Origin: Flagellimonas sp. S3867
GTDB taxonomy: Bacteria; Bacteroidota; Bacteroidia; Flavobacteriales; Flavobacteriaceae
NCBI RefSeq assembly: GCF_014698935.1
Contig: NZ_JACVMN010000003.1
Span: forward strand, 539,074 to 603,073
Length of the DNA: 64,000 nt
Direction of reading: 5' to 3'
The notes under the pieces were generated by a model, which worked only from the letters and a program-made list of their open reading frames with translations, ran no database searches and was not told where the DNA came from. Within the stretch, counting starts at the first letter, position 1. Each line of letters begins with the position of its first letter. Positions 34,791 through 44,277 of the stretch are shown piece after piece. The translations under genes and the position numbers were made by a program.

Positions 34791-35758
34791 ATACTTTTGA
34801 AAAATTGGAGCAGCCCTTATATATTAATTCATCTTTCATAGAAGAAAACACCAACTTTCATGAGTTGGTCGAGAAGTTAAGAAGTGCTTTTACATCAAAG
34901 ACTTTTTTAATACCTCAACGACATCATCATGATTTCCCCAATCCAAAAACTACTAAGGATGCCACCTTATTACTTATGCCCGCATGGAATCCAGGAAAGG
35001 AGGCTGGAGTAAAGGTAGTTACGGTCAATCCAGGAAACGACGAGTTTGGATTGCCTTCAATTCAAGGGAGTTATTTGTACTTGGATGCTATAACGGGAAC
35101 CTTGAAAGCAATAATGGAAGCTAAGAGTTTGACGGCAAAACGTACGGCTGCTGCATCTGCTTTGGCTTCATCCTATTTATCAAGAAAAGATGCTGCTTCG
35201 ATGTTGATGATGGGTACCGGAGCACTTTCGGTGAATCTGATTAAAGCGCACGCTTCAGTTCGACCCATTGAACAAGTTTTTGTTTGGGGTAGAAATGTAA
35301 AAAAGGCAGAAGAAATTTGCGAGGTACTTTCTAAGGAGAACTATAGTGTGAAGGCAATATCCAAAATAGATGACAAAATTTCGAAAGTGGATATCATCTC
35401 CTGTGCAACACTTTCGGAAAAACCTTTGGTTTTAGGTGAAAACCTTGTTTCTGGACAACATATAGACTTGGTCGGAGCTTATAAACCCAATATGCGTGAG
35501 GCTGATGATGACGCTATTATAAAATCTTCCGTTTTTTTGGACACGTTTGGAGGACAACAAGAAAGTGGTGACATTGCCATCCCTCTACAAGAAGGAATCC
35601 TGAAGGAAGCCGATATTAAAGCAGATTTATTCAATCTCTGCGGCGAAACTCATTTAGGGAGAACAAATAACAATGAGATTACGCTGTTCAAGTCCGTAGG
35701 ACATGCTCTGGAGGATTTGGCTGCGGCAACCTACTATTATTCGAAATTTCAAAAATGA
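34784..35758 (+). CDS. Ornithine cyclodeaminase/mu-crystallin-family reductase, probable delta-1-pyrroline-2-carboxylate reductase
   Basis: 324 residues. The start is TTG at 34784: an in-frame stop lies three codons upstream and the next in-frame ATG is 64 codons further in, after conserved sequence. Motifs: LTAKRTAAASALASSYL and the Rossmann segment MMGTGALSVNLIKAHASVRP, VDIISCATLSEKPLV, HIDLVGAYKPNMREAD. It directly precedes a trans-3-hydroxyproline dehydratase (4-base overlap). That dehydratase makes delta-1-pyrroline-2-carboxylate, which relatives of this enzyme reduce to L-proline; this gives the function by context. Confidence 0.82.
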   Translation: MLNTFEKLEQPLYINSSFIEENTNFHELVEKLRSAFTSKTFLIPQRHHHDFPNPKTTKDATLLLMPAWNPGKEAGVKVVTVNPGNDEFGLPSIQGSYLYLDAITGTLKAIMEAKSLTAKRTAAASALASSYLSRKDAASMLMMGTGALSVNLIKAHASVRPIEQVFVWGRNVKKAEEICEVLSKENYSVKAISKIDDKISKVDIISCATLSEKPLVLGENLVSGQHIDLVGAYKPNMREADDDAIIKSSVFLDTFGGQQESGDIAIPLQEGILKEADIKADLFNLCGETHLGRTNNNEITLFKSVGHALEDLAAATYYYSKFQK

Positions 35759-36819
35759 GCAATACATATAAAAAAATACTTGAAAAAGCCACTTTTTCAG
35801 CCCCTTCGGATTGGTTGCAAATCAAAACTATTGATATGCACACAGGCGGTGAGCCACTTCGGGTGATTGTGGATGGCTTCCCGGAATTAAAGGGAAATTC
35901 AGTTTTAGAATACCGGAGATATTGCAAGGGGAATTATGATTATCTGCGCACTGCCCTAATGTTTGAGCCCAGAGGACACGCTGACATGTATGGGTGTATT
36001 TTATTGCCTCCCAATGATGAAGATGGCGATTTCGGAATCCTGTTTTTGCATAATGAGGGCTATAGTACTATGTGCGGTCATGCCATTATTGCAATTTCTA
36101 CCCTTGCGGTTCAGATGGATTGGATTCAGGTAAGCGAAGGTGAAAACACGCTCAAGATTGATGCTCCTTGCGGACGGATTATATCCTACGTAAATGTGGT
36201 TAACAAAGAAGTAAAAGGTGTTCGTTTTCATTGCGTGCCCAGTTTTGTGATCGGACTTGATAGAAAAATCAATGTAAAAGGATTGGGAGAAGTCACTTAT
36301 GATTTGGCCTATGGAGGTGCATTTTATGCTTATGTGGATTTAAAAAAGAACAGTCTGAATCTTGATTTGACACCAGATTCATATCAAGACTTGATAGCAA
36401 AAGGAATGGATATTAAACATGCTGTAATGGAGCAAGATGCTGAAATAAAGCACCCCTTTGAAGACGACCTGAGCTTCTTGTATGGAACAATTTTTATCGA
36501 TGACTCGTCCAAGGATGGCATTGACAGTAGGAATGTCTGCATTTTTGCAGAAGGGGAGGTGGACAGATGTCCCACGGGTTCAGGTGTTTCAGGTAGAATG
36601 GCCATACATTGGGCAAGAAAAGAATTGCAATTGAACCAAACCATGACCATTGAAAGCATTACTGATTCCGTTTTTAAAGGAAGTGTGATCTCCGAAGTGG
36701 ATTATGGTCCTTTTAAGGCAGTAATTCCGCAGGTTGAAGGTACGGCGTACATTACAGGCGCGCACACTTTTTTAATAGATCCAAAGGATCCAATGAAAAA
36801 TGGATTCATCCTGAGATAA
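35755..36819 (+). CDS. Proline racemase superfamily, probable trans-3-hydroxy-L-proline dehydratase
   Basis: 354 residues. The first catalytic cysteine is present (TMCGHAII, Cys107). At the second site the racemase motif SPCGTGT reads CPTGSGVSG, so Thr274 replaces the second catalytic Cys. In this superfamily Thr at that place marks trans-3-hydroxy-L-proline dehydratases, while racemases and 4-hydroxyproline epimerases keep Cys. Other signatures: DMHTGGEPLRV at the N-terminus. Coupled to the reductase upstream, giving trans-3-hydroxyproline to pyrroline carboxylate to proline. pruA (42142) could then work on later proline breakdown. Confidence 0.88.
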   Translation: MSNTYKKILEKATFSAPSDWLQIKTIDMHTGGEPLRVIVDGFPELKGNSVLEYRRYCKGNYDYLRTALMFEPRGHADMYGCILLPPNDEDGDFGILFLHNEGYSTMCGHAIIAISTLAVQMDWIQVSEGENTLKIDAPCGRIISYVNVVNKEVKGVRFHCVPSFVIGLDRKINVKGLGEVTYDLAYGGAFYAYVDLKKNSLNLDLTPDSYQDLIAKGMDIKHAVMEQDAEIKHPFEDDLSFLYGTIFIDDSSKDGIDSRNVCIFAEGEVDRCPTGSGVSGRMAIHWARKELQLNQTMTIESITDSVFKGSVISEVDYGPFKAVIPQVEGTAYITGAHTFLIDPKDPMKNGFILR

Positions 36820-36820
36820 A

Positions 36821-36848
36821 AAAAAGGGAGCCTTAAGGCTCCCTTTTT
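36821..36848. terminator. Bidirectional terminator
   Basis: Perfect 12-base stem AAAAAGGGAGCC/GGCTCCCTTTTT with loop TTAA, between the convergent hydroxyproline dehydratase and aminotransferase genes. Confidence 0.9.
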
Positions 36849-36868
36849 AATTCTATTTTGGTATTCAA

Positions 36869-38059
36869 TTACGATACCGCCGAAGCGATTCTTGAAATGG
36901 CCTCCTTAATATCATCTTCGCTGGCCGCATAAGAAATACGAATACTATTTCCATTTCCAAAGGCGTCACCAGTAACGGTTGCAACATTGGCTTCTTCCAA
37001 TAAGTACATGGCAAAGTCAGAAGCGTTGTTGATTTGCTTTCCATTCAGTGTTTTTCCGAAATATGAACTGACATCAGGATAGACATAAAATGCACCTTGA
37101 GGTTCATTGCATTTGAAACCTGGGATATTGTTCAATAATTCTAGGATGAGTTTTCTTCGATTTTTAAATTCATCAACCATATACTGCACACGGCTTGGAG
37201 ATTCCAAAAGCGCTGTAATCACTGCTCGTTGCGCAATACAATTGGCACCACTTGTAACCTGACCTTGTAATTTATTGCAAGCTCTGGCAATGTAGGTAGG
37301 GGCACCTATATATCCTATACGCCATCCAGTCATAGCAAATGCCTTGGCAACCCCATTAACGGTTACTGTTCTATCATACATATCATCAAAGCCGGCCATT
37401 GAGGCATGCTCGGTTACCCCATAATTGATATGCTCATAAATTTCATCGCTAACCACTACAATTTGTGGATGTTTTTGCAATACATCGGCCAATGCTCTTA
37501 GTTCATCTTTACTATAAATGGAACCACTTGGATTGCATGGAGAGCTATACCAAAGCATTTTGGTCTTTGGCGTTATGGCTGCTTCCAACTGCTCCGGGGT
37601 CATTTTAAAATCATTTTCAATAGAAGTGGAGACTTCAACGGGAACCCCATCTGTAAGTTTAACGATATCGCTATAACTAACCCAGTACGGACAAGGTAAA
37701 ATAACCTCATCTCCTTTGTTCAAGCAAGCTTGGGCCACATTATAAAGCGCTTGTTTAGCACCTGTTGAAACCACAATTTGGGAACGGTCATAAATAATGT
37801 CGTTATCCCGTTTAAATTTGGTGATAATCGCATCCTTTAATTCTACATACCCATCCACGGGGGTGTAAGAGTTATATCCATCGTTGACGGCCTGTATTGC
37901 TGCTTCCCTAATGTAATCCGGTGTTTTAAAGTCAGGTTCACCCAAACTAAGCCCAATGATATCTTTTCCCTCAGCTCTTAATTCACGGGCTTTTGCAGCC
38001 ATTTCGAGGGTAGCGGAAGGGACTAAACTATTGATCCTATCCGAAAGTTGGTTGCTCAT
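36869..38059 (-). CDS. PLP-dependent class I aminotransferase (aspartate aminotransferase type)
   Basis: 396 residues, fold type I. SLGEPDFKTPDYI, YSSPCNPSGSIYSKDEL, VVVSDEIYEHINYG and NGVAKAFAMTGWRIGY (with the PLP-binding Lys) place it in the 1-gamma aspartate/prephenate aminotransferase group. Substrate range beyond aspartate cannot be told. Convergent with the hydroxyproline operon. The desaturase gene lies 13 bases upstream on the same strand, so the two may be co-transcribed. Confidence 0.92.
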   Translation of the reverse strand: MSNQLSDRINSLVPSATLEMAAKARELRAEGKDIIGLSLGEPDFKTPDYIREAAIQAVNDGYNSYTPVDGYVELKDAIITKFKRDNDIIYDRSQIVVSTGAKQALYNVAQACLNKGDEVILPCPYWVSYSDIVKLTDGVPVEVSTSIENDFKMTPEQLEAAITPKTKMLWYSSPCNPSGSIYSKDELRALADVLQKHPQIVVVSDEIYEHINYGVTEHASMAGFDDMYDRTVTVNGVAKAFAMTGWRIGYIGAPTYIARACNKLQGQVTSGANCIAQRAVITALLESPSRVQYMVDEFKNRRKLILELLNNIPGFKCNEPQGAFYVYPDVSSYFGKTLNGKQINNASDFAMYLLEEANVATVTGDAFGNGNSIRISYAASEDDIKEAISRIASAVS

Positions 38060-38072
38060 AAATCCAATTATT

Positions 38073-39176
38073 TTACTGGTATTGAAGGGCTGGGTTTTTA
38101 CCTAGCTCTCTCAAGTGTTTGAAGTGCGAAATTATAGCTTTTCTTGTAGTTTTATATTCGTTGTATGGCAAATTAAACTCCTTGGCAGTCTGTTTCACAA
38201 TTTTGGAAATTTTTGTGTAGTGAACGTGACTGATATTCGGAAAAATATGGTGCTCAACTTGATGATTTAGACCACCGGTAAACCAGTTTACGATACGGTT
38301 TTTTGTGCCAAAATTTACAGTCGTGGCCAATTGATGAATAGCCCAAGTATTTTTCATGGTTCCACTTTGATCGGGTAATGGAGTTTCTGCATCATCTACA
38401 ATATGAGCTAATTGGAATACCACACTCAGGATTACCCCAGCAACATAGTGCATAATAAAGAAACCCAGTAGCACTTGCCACCATGCAATTTCCACAAAAA
38501 TCAATGGAAGAACAATCCAAATGGTAATGTAAAGTAGTTTTGTAATCACTAAAGTACTCCAGTTGATAACAGGATTAGGTAATTTCCCATAAGACAATTT
38601 TCTTTTCATGTATCTATACATCTGTTGAAAATCTGTAGTGATTGCCCAATTAAACGTCAAAAGACCATAAAGAAATATAGAATAATAATGTTGGAACTTA
38701 TGATGTTTTTGCCATTCGGCGTGTTTTGAAAAACGGAGAATCCTTCCTGCTTCCATGTCCTCATCATGCCCTTGGATATTGGTATAGGTGTGGTGCAGTA
38801 CATTGTGTTGTACTTGCCAATTGTATACGTTACCAGCCAGAATATAAATACTGCTACCCATTAATTTGTTCACCCATTTTTTGTTGGAATATGCACCATG
38901 GTTACCATCATGCATGACATTCATTCCAACCCCTGCCATTCCAACTCCCATGGTTATGGACAATAAAAGGTAGCCCCAGAACGGAAGATTTAACGTTAGC
39001 ATTAAAAAATAGGGGGCCAAAAACAGGGAGAACATCACCAAAGTTTTAAGGTGAAGTTTCCAATTACCGGTTTTCTTTATTTTATTTTCATTAAAATATT
39101 CGTTTACTCTTTTGTTCAGTGTTTTGAAGAATTGTGCTGAATCTTTTCTTGAAAACCGGATAATCTCCTTTTCCAT
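38073..39176 (-). CDS. Membrane fatty acid desaturase
   Basis: 367 residues. The three histidine boxes of acyl desaturases are intact: HDGNH (89-93), HNVLHH (124-129) and HQVEHH near residue 294, where Gln at the first variable position is typical of front-end desaturases. Four membrane segments are grouped in two pairs. Di-iron, oxygen-dependent enzyme in the inner membrane; no cytochrome b5 domain is fused, so the electron donor is separate. A promoter box lies just upstream. Confidence 0.9.
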   Translation of the reverse strand: MEKEIIRFSRKDSAQFFKTLNKRVNEYFNENKIKKTGNWKLHLKTLVMFSLFLAPYFLMLTLNLPFWGYLLLSITMGVGMAGVGMNVMHDGNHGAYSNKKWVNKLMGSSIYILAGNVYNWQVQHNVLHHTYTNIQGHDEDMEAGRILRFSKHAEWQKHHKFQHYYSIFLYGLLTFNWAITTDFQQMYRYMKRKLSYGKLPNPVINWSTLVITKLLYITIWIVLPLIFVEIAWWQVLLGFFIMHYVAGVILSVVFQLAHIVDDAETPLPDQSGTMKNTWAIHQLATTVNFGTKNRIVNWFTGGLNHQVEHHIFPNISHVHYTKISKIVKQTAKEFNLPYNEYKTTRKAIISHFKHLRELGKNPALQYQ

Positions 39177-39190
39177 ATAATAAATTTTTA

Positions 39191-39216
39191 CAAAGGTAGG
39201 TAAATTGACTTCTCAA
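39191..39216 (-). promoter_or_regulatory. Putative desaturase promoter
   Basis: On the minus strand: TTG, 15 bases, TACCTTTG (39198-39191), 14 bases before the start codon. Spacing is slightly short. Confidence 0.4.
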
Positions 39217-39261
39217 GTTCACCTCCTTTTTATAAAACGATGTTAAGGTGCCCAAAAGTAT

Positions 39262-39269
39262 TAATTTTG
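39262..39269 (+). promoter_or_regulatory. Putative -7 box of rsmG
   Basis: TAATTTTG matches TAnnTTTG and lies 20 bases before the chosen rsmG start at 39290, which would leave only a very short leader. Confidence 0.4.
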
Positions 39270-39289
39270 CCGAAATTAACAGATTGCAA

Positions 39290-39925
39290 ATGACTGTAAA
39301 CCTTATTTTCAAATATTTTACGAAGCTCACCGATGTTCAGAAGCAACATTTTGAAGGCTTGGATGCATTGTACCAAGACTGGAACAAAAAAATCAATGTG
39401 GTGTCAAGAAAGGATATTGATGAGCTTTATCTGCGCCACGTACTGCATTCTTTGGGGATAGCCAAAATCCAGCAATTTGCTGAAGGTGCTGAAATTTTGG
39501 ATGTTGGCACCGGAGGTGGATTTCCAGGCATTCCTTTGGCAATTTTATTTCCTGAAGTTCAATTTACGCTTGTTGATGCAATTGGAAAGAAAGTAAAGGT
39601 GGTTCAAGAGGTAATAGATGGACTTGGTCTGGACAATGTTAAAGCCCAACATACAAGGGTTGAAGAGTTGAAAGGACAATATGATTTTATAGTGAGTAGG
39701 GCAGTGGCGGCCATGCCGACATTCGTGCACTGGACCAAGGGAAAAATCAAAAAAGATTCTTTACACGAGAGGAAGAATGGTATTCTTTATTTAAAAGGGG
39801 GTGACCTGATCGAAGAACTCAAAGATTATAAAACCGTCCAGATTTTTGATTTAAAAACCTATTTTGAAGAAGATTTTTTTGAAACAAAAAAAGTAGTGTA
39901 CCTCCCTCAGAAGTACAAAATTTAG
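39290..39925 (+). CDS. rsmG: 16S rRNA (guanine-N7)-methyltransferase RsmG
   Basis: 211 residues from ATG 39290 (MTVNLIFKYFTKLTDVQKQ); the in-frame ATG at 39248 lies upstream of the -7 box. RsmG motifs: WNKKINVVSRKDIDELYLRHVLHSL and the SAM site EILDVGTGGGFPGIPLAI, then DFIVSRAVAAMP. It methylates G527 of 16S rRNA (E. coli numbering). Divergent from the desaturase. Confidence 0.95.
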   Translation: MTVNLIFKYFTKLTDVQKQHFEGLDALYQDWNKKINVVSRKDIDELYLRHVLHSLGIAKIQQFAEGAEILDVGTGGGFPGIPLAILFPEVQFTLVDAIGKKVKVVQEVIDGLGLDNVKAQHTRVEELKGQYDFIVSRAVAAMPTFVHWTKGKIKKDSLHERKNGILYLKGGDLIEELKDYKTVQIFDLKTYFEEDFFETKKVVYLPQKYKI

Positions 39926-40151
39926 TCTTATATACTCAACATTCTGTTATATACAGATCTACATTTTTTAGAGTATTCTCTAACATACTGTATCCAATAT
40001 TCAATTCGTTTTTTCATAGGAAATGGTATTTAAACTGTCTTAAATTTACAATTACTTAACGTTAAATTTACATATAAATTATGTGAAGATGCAAGCAATT
40101 GTGTCTCTTTAACAGAAAACTACAAATTTAGAGTTGCAATTATGATCAAGA
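39926..40151. other. Intergenic region between convergent genes
   Basis: 226 AT-rich bases between rsmG and the Na/phosphate transporter. I see no good terminator hairpin, promoter, RNA gene or believable small frame here. Confidence 0.5.
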
Positions 40152-41960
40152 TCATGGACCCAATTGGTCTTGTTCATCCTCACTCAGAATCCCTTTTTCA
40201 TACTCAAGTTGTTCGGGTAATTTTGACTCTTCGAGGATGGAATCTTTGGTGATATAAAGTAGTTCGACCACTGAAATCAAATCCTTAACTATATTGATCA
40301 CAGAGTCGCTGTCATTCATCAACGAAGTGGCCATTTCATTGGTGATATGGTTTTTCCTGATGAGCTGGTTTATAGATCCATTCATGATCACGTCGCTTTT
40401 ATCTGCCTTGTCACGCAACTTATCCAATTTGGCAAGGTATAAAGAAGGATCATCTGCATCTTGGATGTTGGTTACAATTCGCATGACCTTTACGATTATT
40501 TTCCGAAGGGCATTGTATTCCTTTTTAATATAATAATTGTCAGAATCCATATAAATGGAAAGGTTACGGTGTATTGGTTTCATCGCCTTTACCACCGAAA
40601 CAATATGCCTATTTGCAATTAAAATATTTCGGATTGCTGCAATAAGATCTTTATCCAACTCAAATTTGCTTTGTAACGCTGTGGCATATGCTACGATTTT
40701 ATTATAAATCGATTTAATCTTAAGATAATACAGTTGATCAAGGTCTACTTCAATGGCCTTCTTATTATCTATAATAACCTTGGCTTTTTTAGTGGACTTA
40801 ATATCTTCCCGATGCACATGAACACCATGGGCTATGGCTTTAAAGGCGGATTTTTCAAATAATCTTGTGGATTCCTTTAATAGTGCTGCTATACCTGTTT
40901 GGGGATATTTTAAATAAGCCTTGTTAAGATACATGGGCTGGTCAATTTCCTTTTCCGGATCAATAATTTCAGGAACAAACCTTTTAACAATTTTGGCAAT
41001 CACCGGAACAAACCAAATCAACAAAAAAGTATTTGTAATGTTGAATGTGGTATGAAATACCGACAGGGCCACGGGTACTGCTGTGGCCTCAACAAAAGGA
41101 GACAAGCCCCCATCTTTGGTAATAAACCAATTAATGGCATTTAAAAATGGAACAAATAAGATCAGTAGCCACAACACTCCCAATACATTAAAGATCAAAT
41201 GTGCTCTGGCTGCCCGTTTGGCTTGAAAATTGGCTACTAGCGCAGCTAGGTTAGCCGTAATGGTGGTGCCTATGTTTTCTCCAAGTACCATAGCGGCGGC
41301 CATGTCAAAAGGAATCCAACCTTCGTAACACATAATCAGCGTTAAGGCCATAGTTGCACTTGAAGACTGAATAATCACCGTCAACAAAGTGCCGAGCAAT
41401 AAAAATATTAGTACAGAACCAAAACCGAGTTGCGTGTATTTGGACAAAAATGCCAGAGCTTCCGGATTGTTTCCAATATCGGGTACGGCATCCTTCAAAA
41501 ATTGAAGCCCAATAAACAAAATGGCGAACCCAATAATAAAACGTCCCCATTGTTTTACTTTTTTACTTTTTGAAAATGTAAACATAAAGCCGAGGCCCAC
41601 CAAAGGAAGGGCTATGGCACCCATACTCACCTTGAATCCCAACAATGTAATCAGCCAAGCTGTGACCGTGGTACCTATATTGGCGCCCATAATGACACCT
41701 ATAGATTCAGTCAAGGTAAGTAATGATGCATTGGCAAAACTCACCACCATCAATGTTGTGGCCGATGAGGATTGAATAACAGAGGTAATTAAAAATCCTG
41801 TGAAGACAGCAAATAGACGATTTGACGTCATGGAAGCCAAAATCTTGCGCATTTTATCACCAGCTAACTCCATAAGAGCATCGCTCATCACTTTCATTCC
41901 ATAGAGAAAAAGCCCAAGTGATCCTAGTAAAGTGACAATGTCACTAAAGCCGTATTGCAT
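40152..41960 (-). CDS. Na/Pi cotransporter family protein with C-terminal PhoU-like domain
   Basis: 602 residues. The N-terminal half has about eight to ten membrane segments with the duplicated PNaS motif: FLITSVIQSSSATTLMVVSF and LLTVIIQSSSATMALTL (QSSSAT twice) plus GANIGTTVTAWLI and GENIGTTITANLA. From about residue 350 a helical, charged PhoU-like region follows to the end. It should drive sodium-coupled phosphate transport; the bacterial members may also export phosphate. Sodium dependence fits a cell with a Na+-NQR. Confidence 0.9.
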   Translation of the reverse strand: MQYGFSDIVTLLGSLGLFLYGMKVMSDALMELAGDKMRKILASMTSNRLFAVFTGFLITSVIQSSSATTLMVVSFANASLLTLTESIGVIMGANIGTTVTAWLITLLGFKVSMGAIALPLVGLGFMFTFSKSKKVKQWGRFIIGFAILFIGLQFLKDAVPDIGNNPEALAFLSKYTQLGFGSVLIFLLLGTLLTVIIQSSSATMALTLIMCYEGWIPFDMAAAMVLGENIGTTITANLAALVANFQAKRAARAHLIFNVLGVLWLLILFVPFLNAINWFITKDGGLSPFVEATAVPVALSVFHTTFNITNTFLLIWFVPVIAKIVKRFVPEIIDPEKEIDQPMYLNKAYLKYPQTGIAALLKESTRLFEKSAFKAIAHGVHVHREDIKSTKKAKVIIDNKKAIEVDLDQLYYLKIKSIYNKIVAYATALQSKFELDKDLIAAIRNILIANRHIVSVVKAMKPIHRNLSIYMDSDNYYIKKEYNALRKIIVKVMRIVTNIQDADDPSLYLAKLDKLRDKADKSDVIMNGSINQLIRKNHITNEMATSLMNDSDSVINIVKDLISVVELLYITKDSILEESKLPEQLEYEKGILSEDEQDQLGP

Positions 41961-42085
41961 AAATGAACAAGATTGTTAAACATTTTTCAAAGATGAAAGT
42001 ACAAGAAATACTTGAAATTTAAATGCTGGATTTTAGATTTAGTAATCCTTATACCGTTTTATTTAAAAGCGAGAATGGTCCAATC

Positions 42086-42115
42086 AAAAAAGCCCCATTC
42101 TTAAAAAATGGGGCC
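42086..42115 (-). terminator. Rho-independent terminator after pruA
   Basis: Stem GCCCCATT/AATGGGGC (42092-42099 with 42107-42114) and, on the minus strand, a TTTTTT run. 27 bases beyond the pruA stop. Confidence 0.8.
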
Positions 42116-42141
42116 ATATAACTTTTGTTAGTATTGGATTG

Positions 42142-43770
42142 CTATCCTAAAAAAGGGTAACGATAATCCTCTGGGGTAACAAATGTTTCTTTTATCAACC
42201 TTGGAGATACCCAACGTAATAAGTTCTGTGCAGAACCGGCTTTGTCGTTGGTTCCAGAGGCTCTTGCTCCGCCAAATGGCTGTTGACCTACTACTGCACC
42301 CGTTGGTTTGTCATTGATATAGAAGTTTCCAGCACAATTTTGCAATGCTTTGGTGGCTTCATCAATGGCGTAACGATCTGTTGCTAAAACTGCACCAGTT
42401 AATGCGTATTCGGATGTTCCATCGACCAGTTCTAAGGTCTTGTTCCAATCTTTGTCCTCATAAACATAAATGGTAACCACAGGCCCAAAGAGCTCTGTGC
42501 ACATTGTGGTATATTTTGGGTCTTTGGTCAAGATAACCGTGGGTTCCACGAAATAACCGACAGATTTATCATATCCTCCACCAGCAATTATCTCCGCATT
42601 ATCATCGGCCTTTGCTTGGTCAATATATTTGGCCAATTTGTCAAAAGAACCTTCATGGATTACGGCAGTGATAAAGTTGCCCATATCGGCAGGAGAACCT
42701 GGTTTGTTGAAAGATTCGATGTCCGTCTTAACCAAATCAAGAATTTTACTTGCTGTTGATTTTGGCAAGTATACTCGCGAAGCGGCACTACATTTTTGTC
42801 CTTGGAATTCAAAAGAACCCCTAACAATAGCAGTGGCCACCTGTGCTGGTTTGGCCGTTGGATGCGCAACGATAAAATCTTTTCCTCCTGTTTCACCAAC
42901 TATACGTGGATAGGTTTTATAGGTGTGGATGTTGGTACCAATTTGTTTCCATAATTCTTTAAAAACAAAGGTAGAACCTGTAAAGTGAAGTCCGGAAAAA
43001 TCAGCATGTGAAAGAATTGTATTTGTAATCATAACAGGGTCTCCGAAGACCACGTTGATTACGCCATCAGGAAGTCCCGCTTCTTTGAATACATCGATAA
43101 TCACTTTTGCAGAAAATACTTGACTGTCACTTGGCTTCCATACTACAACATTTCCCATCATAGCAGCACTTGCTGGAAGGTTTCCGGCGATGGCTGTAAA
43201 GTTGAAAGGAGTGATCGCATATACAAAACCTTCCAATGGTCTGTATTCCACGCGATTCCAAATACCATCTGCAGATTCTGGTTGCTCTGCATAGATTTGG
43301 GACATGTATTCCACATTAAATCTAAGAAAGTCTATAAACTCACAAGCAGCATCGATTTCTGCTTGGTGAATGTTCTTGGATTGCGCCATCATAGTGGCTG
43401 CATTTATTTTTGCGCGGTAAGGGCCAGCAATGAGTTCGGCTGCCTTTGAAAAAATGGCCGCACGTTGCTCCCAAGTTAAATTGGCCCATGCTTCCCGTGC
43501 TTCCAAGGCATTGGAAATTGCTTGATCCACATGCTTCTTTTCTGCAAGATGATATTCACCCACAATATGTGAGTGCTCATGTGGTGGAGACATTGTTCTG
43601 GTGTTTCCAGTCTTGATTTCCTCTGCTCCAATATAAAGCGGTATCTCCACTTTTCCATTGTAGTATGCGTCATATTGTTTAAGCACTTCCTCACGTTCTG
43701 GAGTACCTGGAGCATAGCTTTTTATGGGCTCATTATAAGCGGTTGGAACTTGAAAAAAACCTTTTCCCAT
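42142..43770 (-). CDS. pruA: L-glutamate gamma-semialdehyde dehydrogenase (1-pyrroline-5-carboxylate dehydrogenase)
   Basis: 542 residues, the long monofunctional type without a proline dehydrogenase domain. Motifs: ITPFNFTAIAGNLPASAAMMGN, IVGETGGKDFIVAHP (catalytic Glu), FEFQGQKCSAASRVY (catalytic Cys) and TELFGPVVTIYVY. Second step of proline breakdown to glutamate; the proline dehydrogenase gene is not in the window. Own promoter box and terminator, so it appears monocistronic. Confidence 0.96.
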   Translation of the reverse strand: MGKGFFQVPTAYNEPIKSYAPGTPEREEVLKQYDAYYNGKVEIPLYIGAEEIKTGNTRTMSPPHEHSHIVGEYHLAEKKHVDQAISNALEAREAWANLTWEQRAAIFSKAAELIAGPYRAKINAATMMAQSKNIHQAEIDAACEFIDFLRFNVEYMSQIYAEQPESADGIWNRVEYRPLEGFVYAITPFNFTAIAGNLPASAAMMGNVVVWKPSDSQVFSAKVIIDVFKEAGLPDGVINVVFGDPVMITNTILSHADFSGLHFTGSTFVFKELWKQIGTNIHTYKTYPRIVGETGGKDFIVAHPTAKPAQVATAIVRGSFEFQGQKCSAASRVYLPKSTASKILDLVKTDIESFNKPGSPADMGNFITAVIHEGSFDKLAKYIDQAKADDNAEIIAGGGYDKSVGYFVEPTVILTKDPKYTTMCTELFGPVVTIYVYEDKDWNKTLELVDGTSEYALTGAVLATDRYAIDEATKALQNCAGNFYINDKPTGAVVGQQPFGGARASGTNDKAGSAQNLLRWVSPRLIKETFVTPEDYRYPFLG

Positions 43771-43801
43771 TATGATGGATTTTAGATGTTAAAAATTCCG
43801 T

Positions 43802-43809
43802 CAAAGGTA
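43802..43809 (-). promoter_or_regulatory. Putative -7 box of pruA
   Basis: TACCTTTG on the minus strand matches TAnnTTTG, 32 bases before the pruA start. No well-placed TTG upstream. Confidence 0.4.
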
Positions 43810-43887
43810 CTAAAAGAAAAAAGTATTTACAGATTAATAATTACAAGATATTGTAATTGAAGAAATGAAAATTAAGAGCCCGAAATT

Positions 43888-44274
43888 TTAGTTTATCGCA
43901 AAAGGAGCAGCAAATTTGAACGTAGGAATATCTACCTCAAATTCCTCTGTGGAAGTAAAGTTTACCATATGATAATGACCACGCATGGCGCCAATGGGTG
44001 ATGCCAATAAGCAGCCTGAGCTATAGGTATGGGATTTTCCAGGTTTAATAACTGGTTTTTTGCCAATAACACCTTCACCGTCTATGGTCTCCATTTCTTT
44101 CAGAGCATCAAAAATATCCCAATGTCTGGCCGTAAGCTGTACGGTATCCTTACTTTGGTTTTCAATAGTGATGGTATATCCAAAGGCATAGTGCATTTTG
44201 TAGTTTTTGAAGAAGGTACCTTCAAAAGTGGTTTGCACCGATACTTTGATCCCTTTTGTAATTTGAGTAAACAT
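43888..44274 (-). CDS. apaG: ApaG-domain protein
   Basis: 128 residues, full length. An immunoglobulin-like beta fold: FAFGYTITIENQSKDTVQLTARHW and DGEGVIGKKPVIKPGKSHTYSSGCLLASPIGAMRGHYHM are the ApaG signatures, the latter with the conserved GxGVxGxxP loop. Linked in enterobacteria to Co2+/Mg2+ efflux; biochemical role unknown. It follows the DUF3667 gene by 3 bases. Confidence 0.95.
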   Translation of the reverse strand: MFTQITKGIKVSVQTTFEGTFFKNYKMHYAFGYTITIENQSKDTVQLTARHWDIFDALKEMETIDGEGVIGKKPVIKPGKSHTYSSGCLLASPIGAMRGHYHMVNFTSTEEFEVDIPTFKFAAPFAIN

Positions 44275-44277
44275 ATA

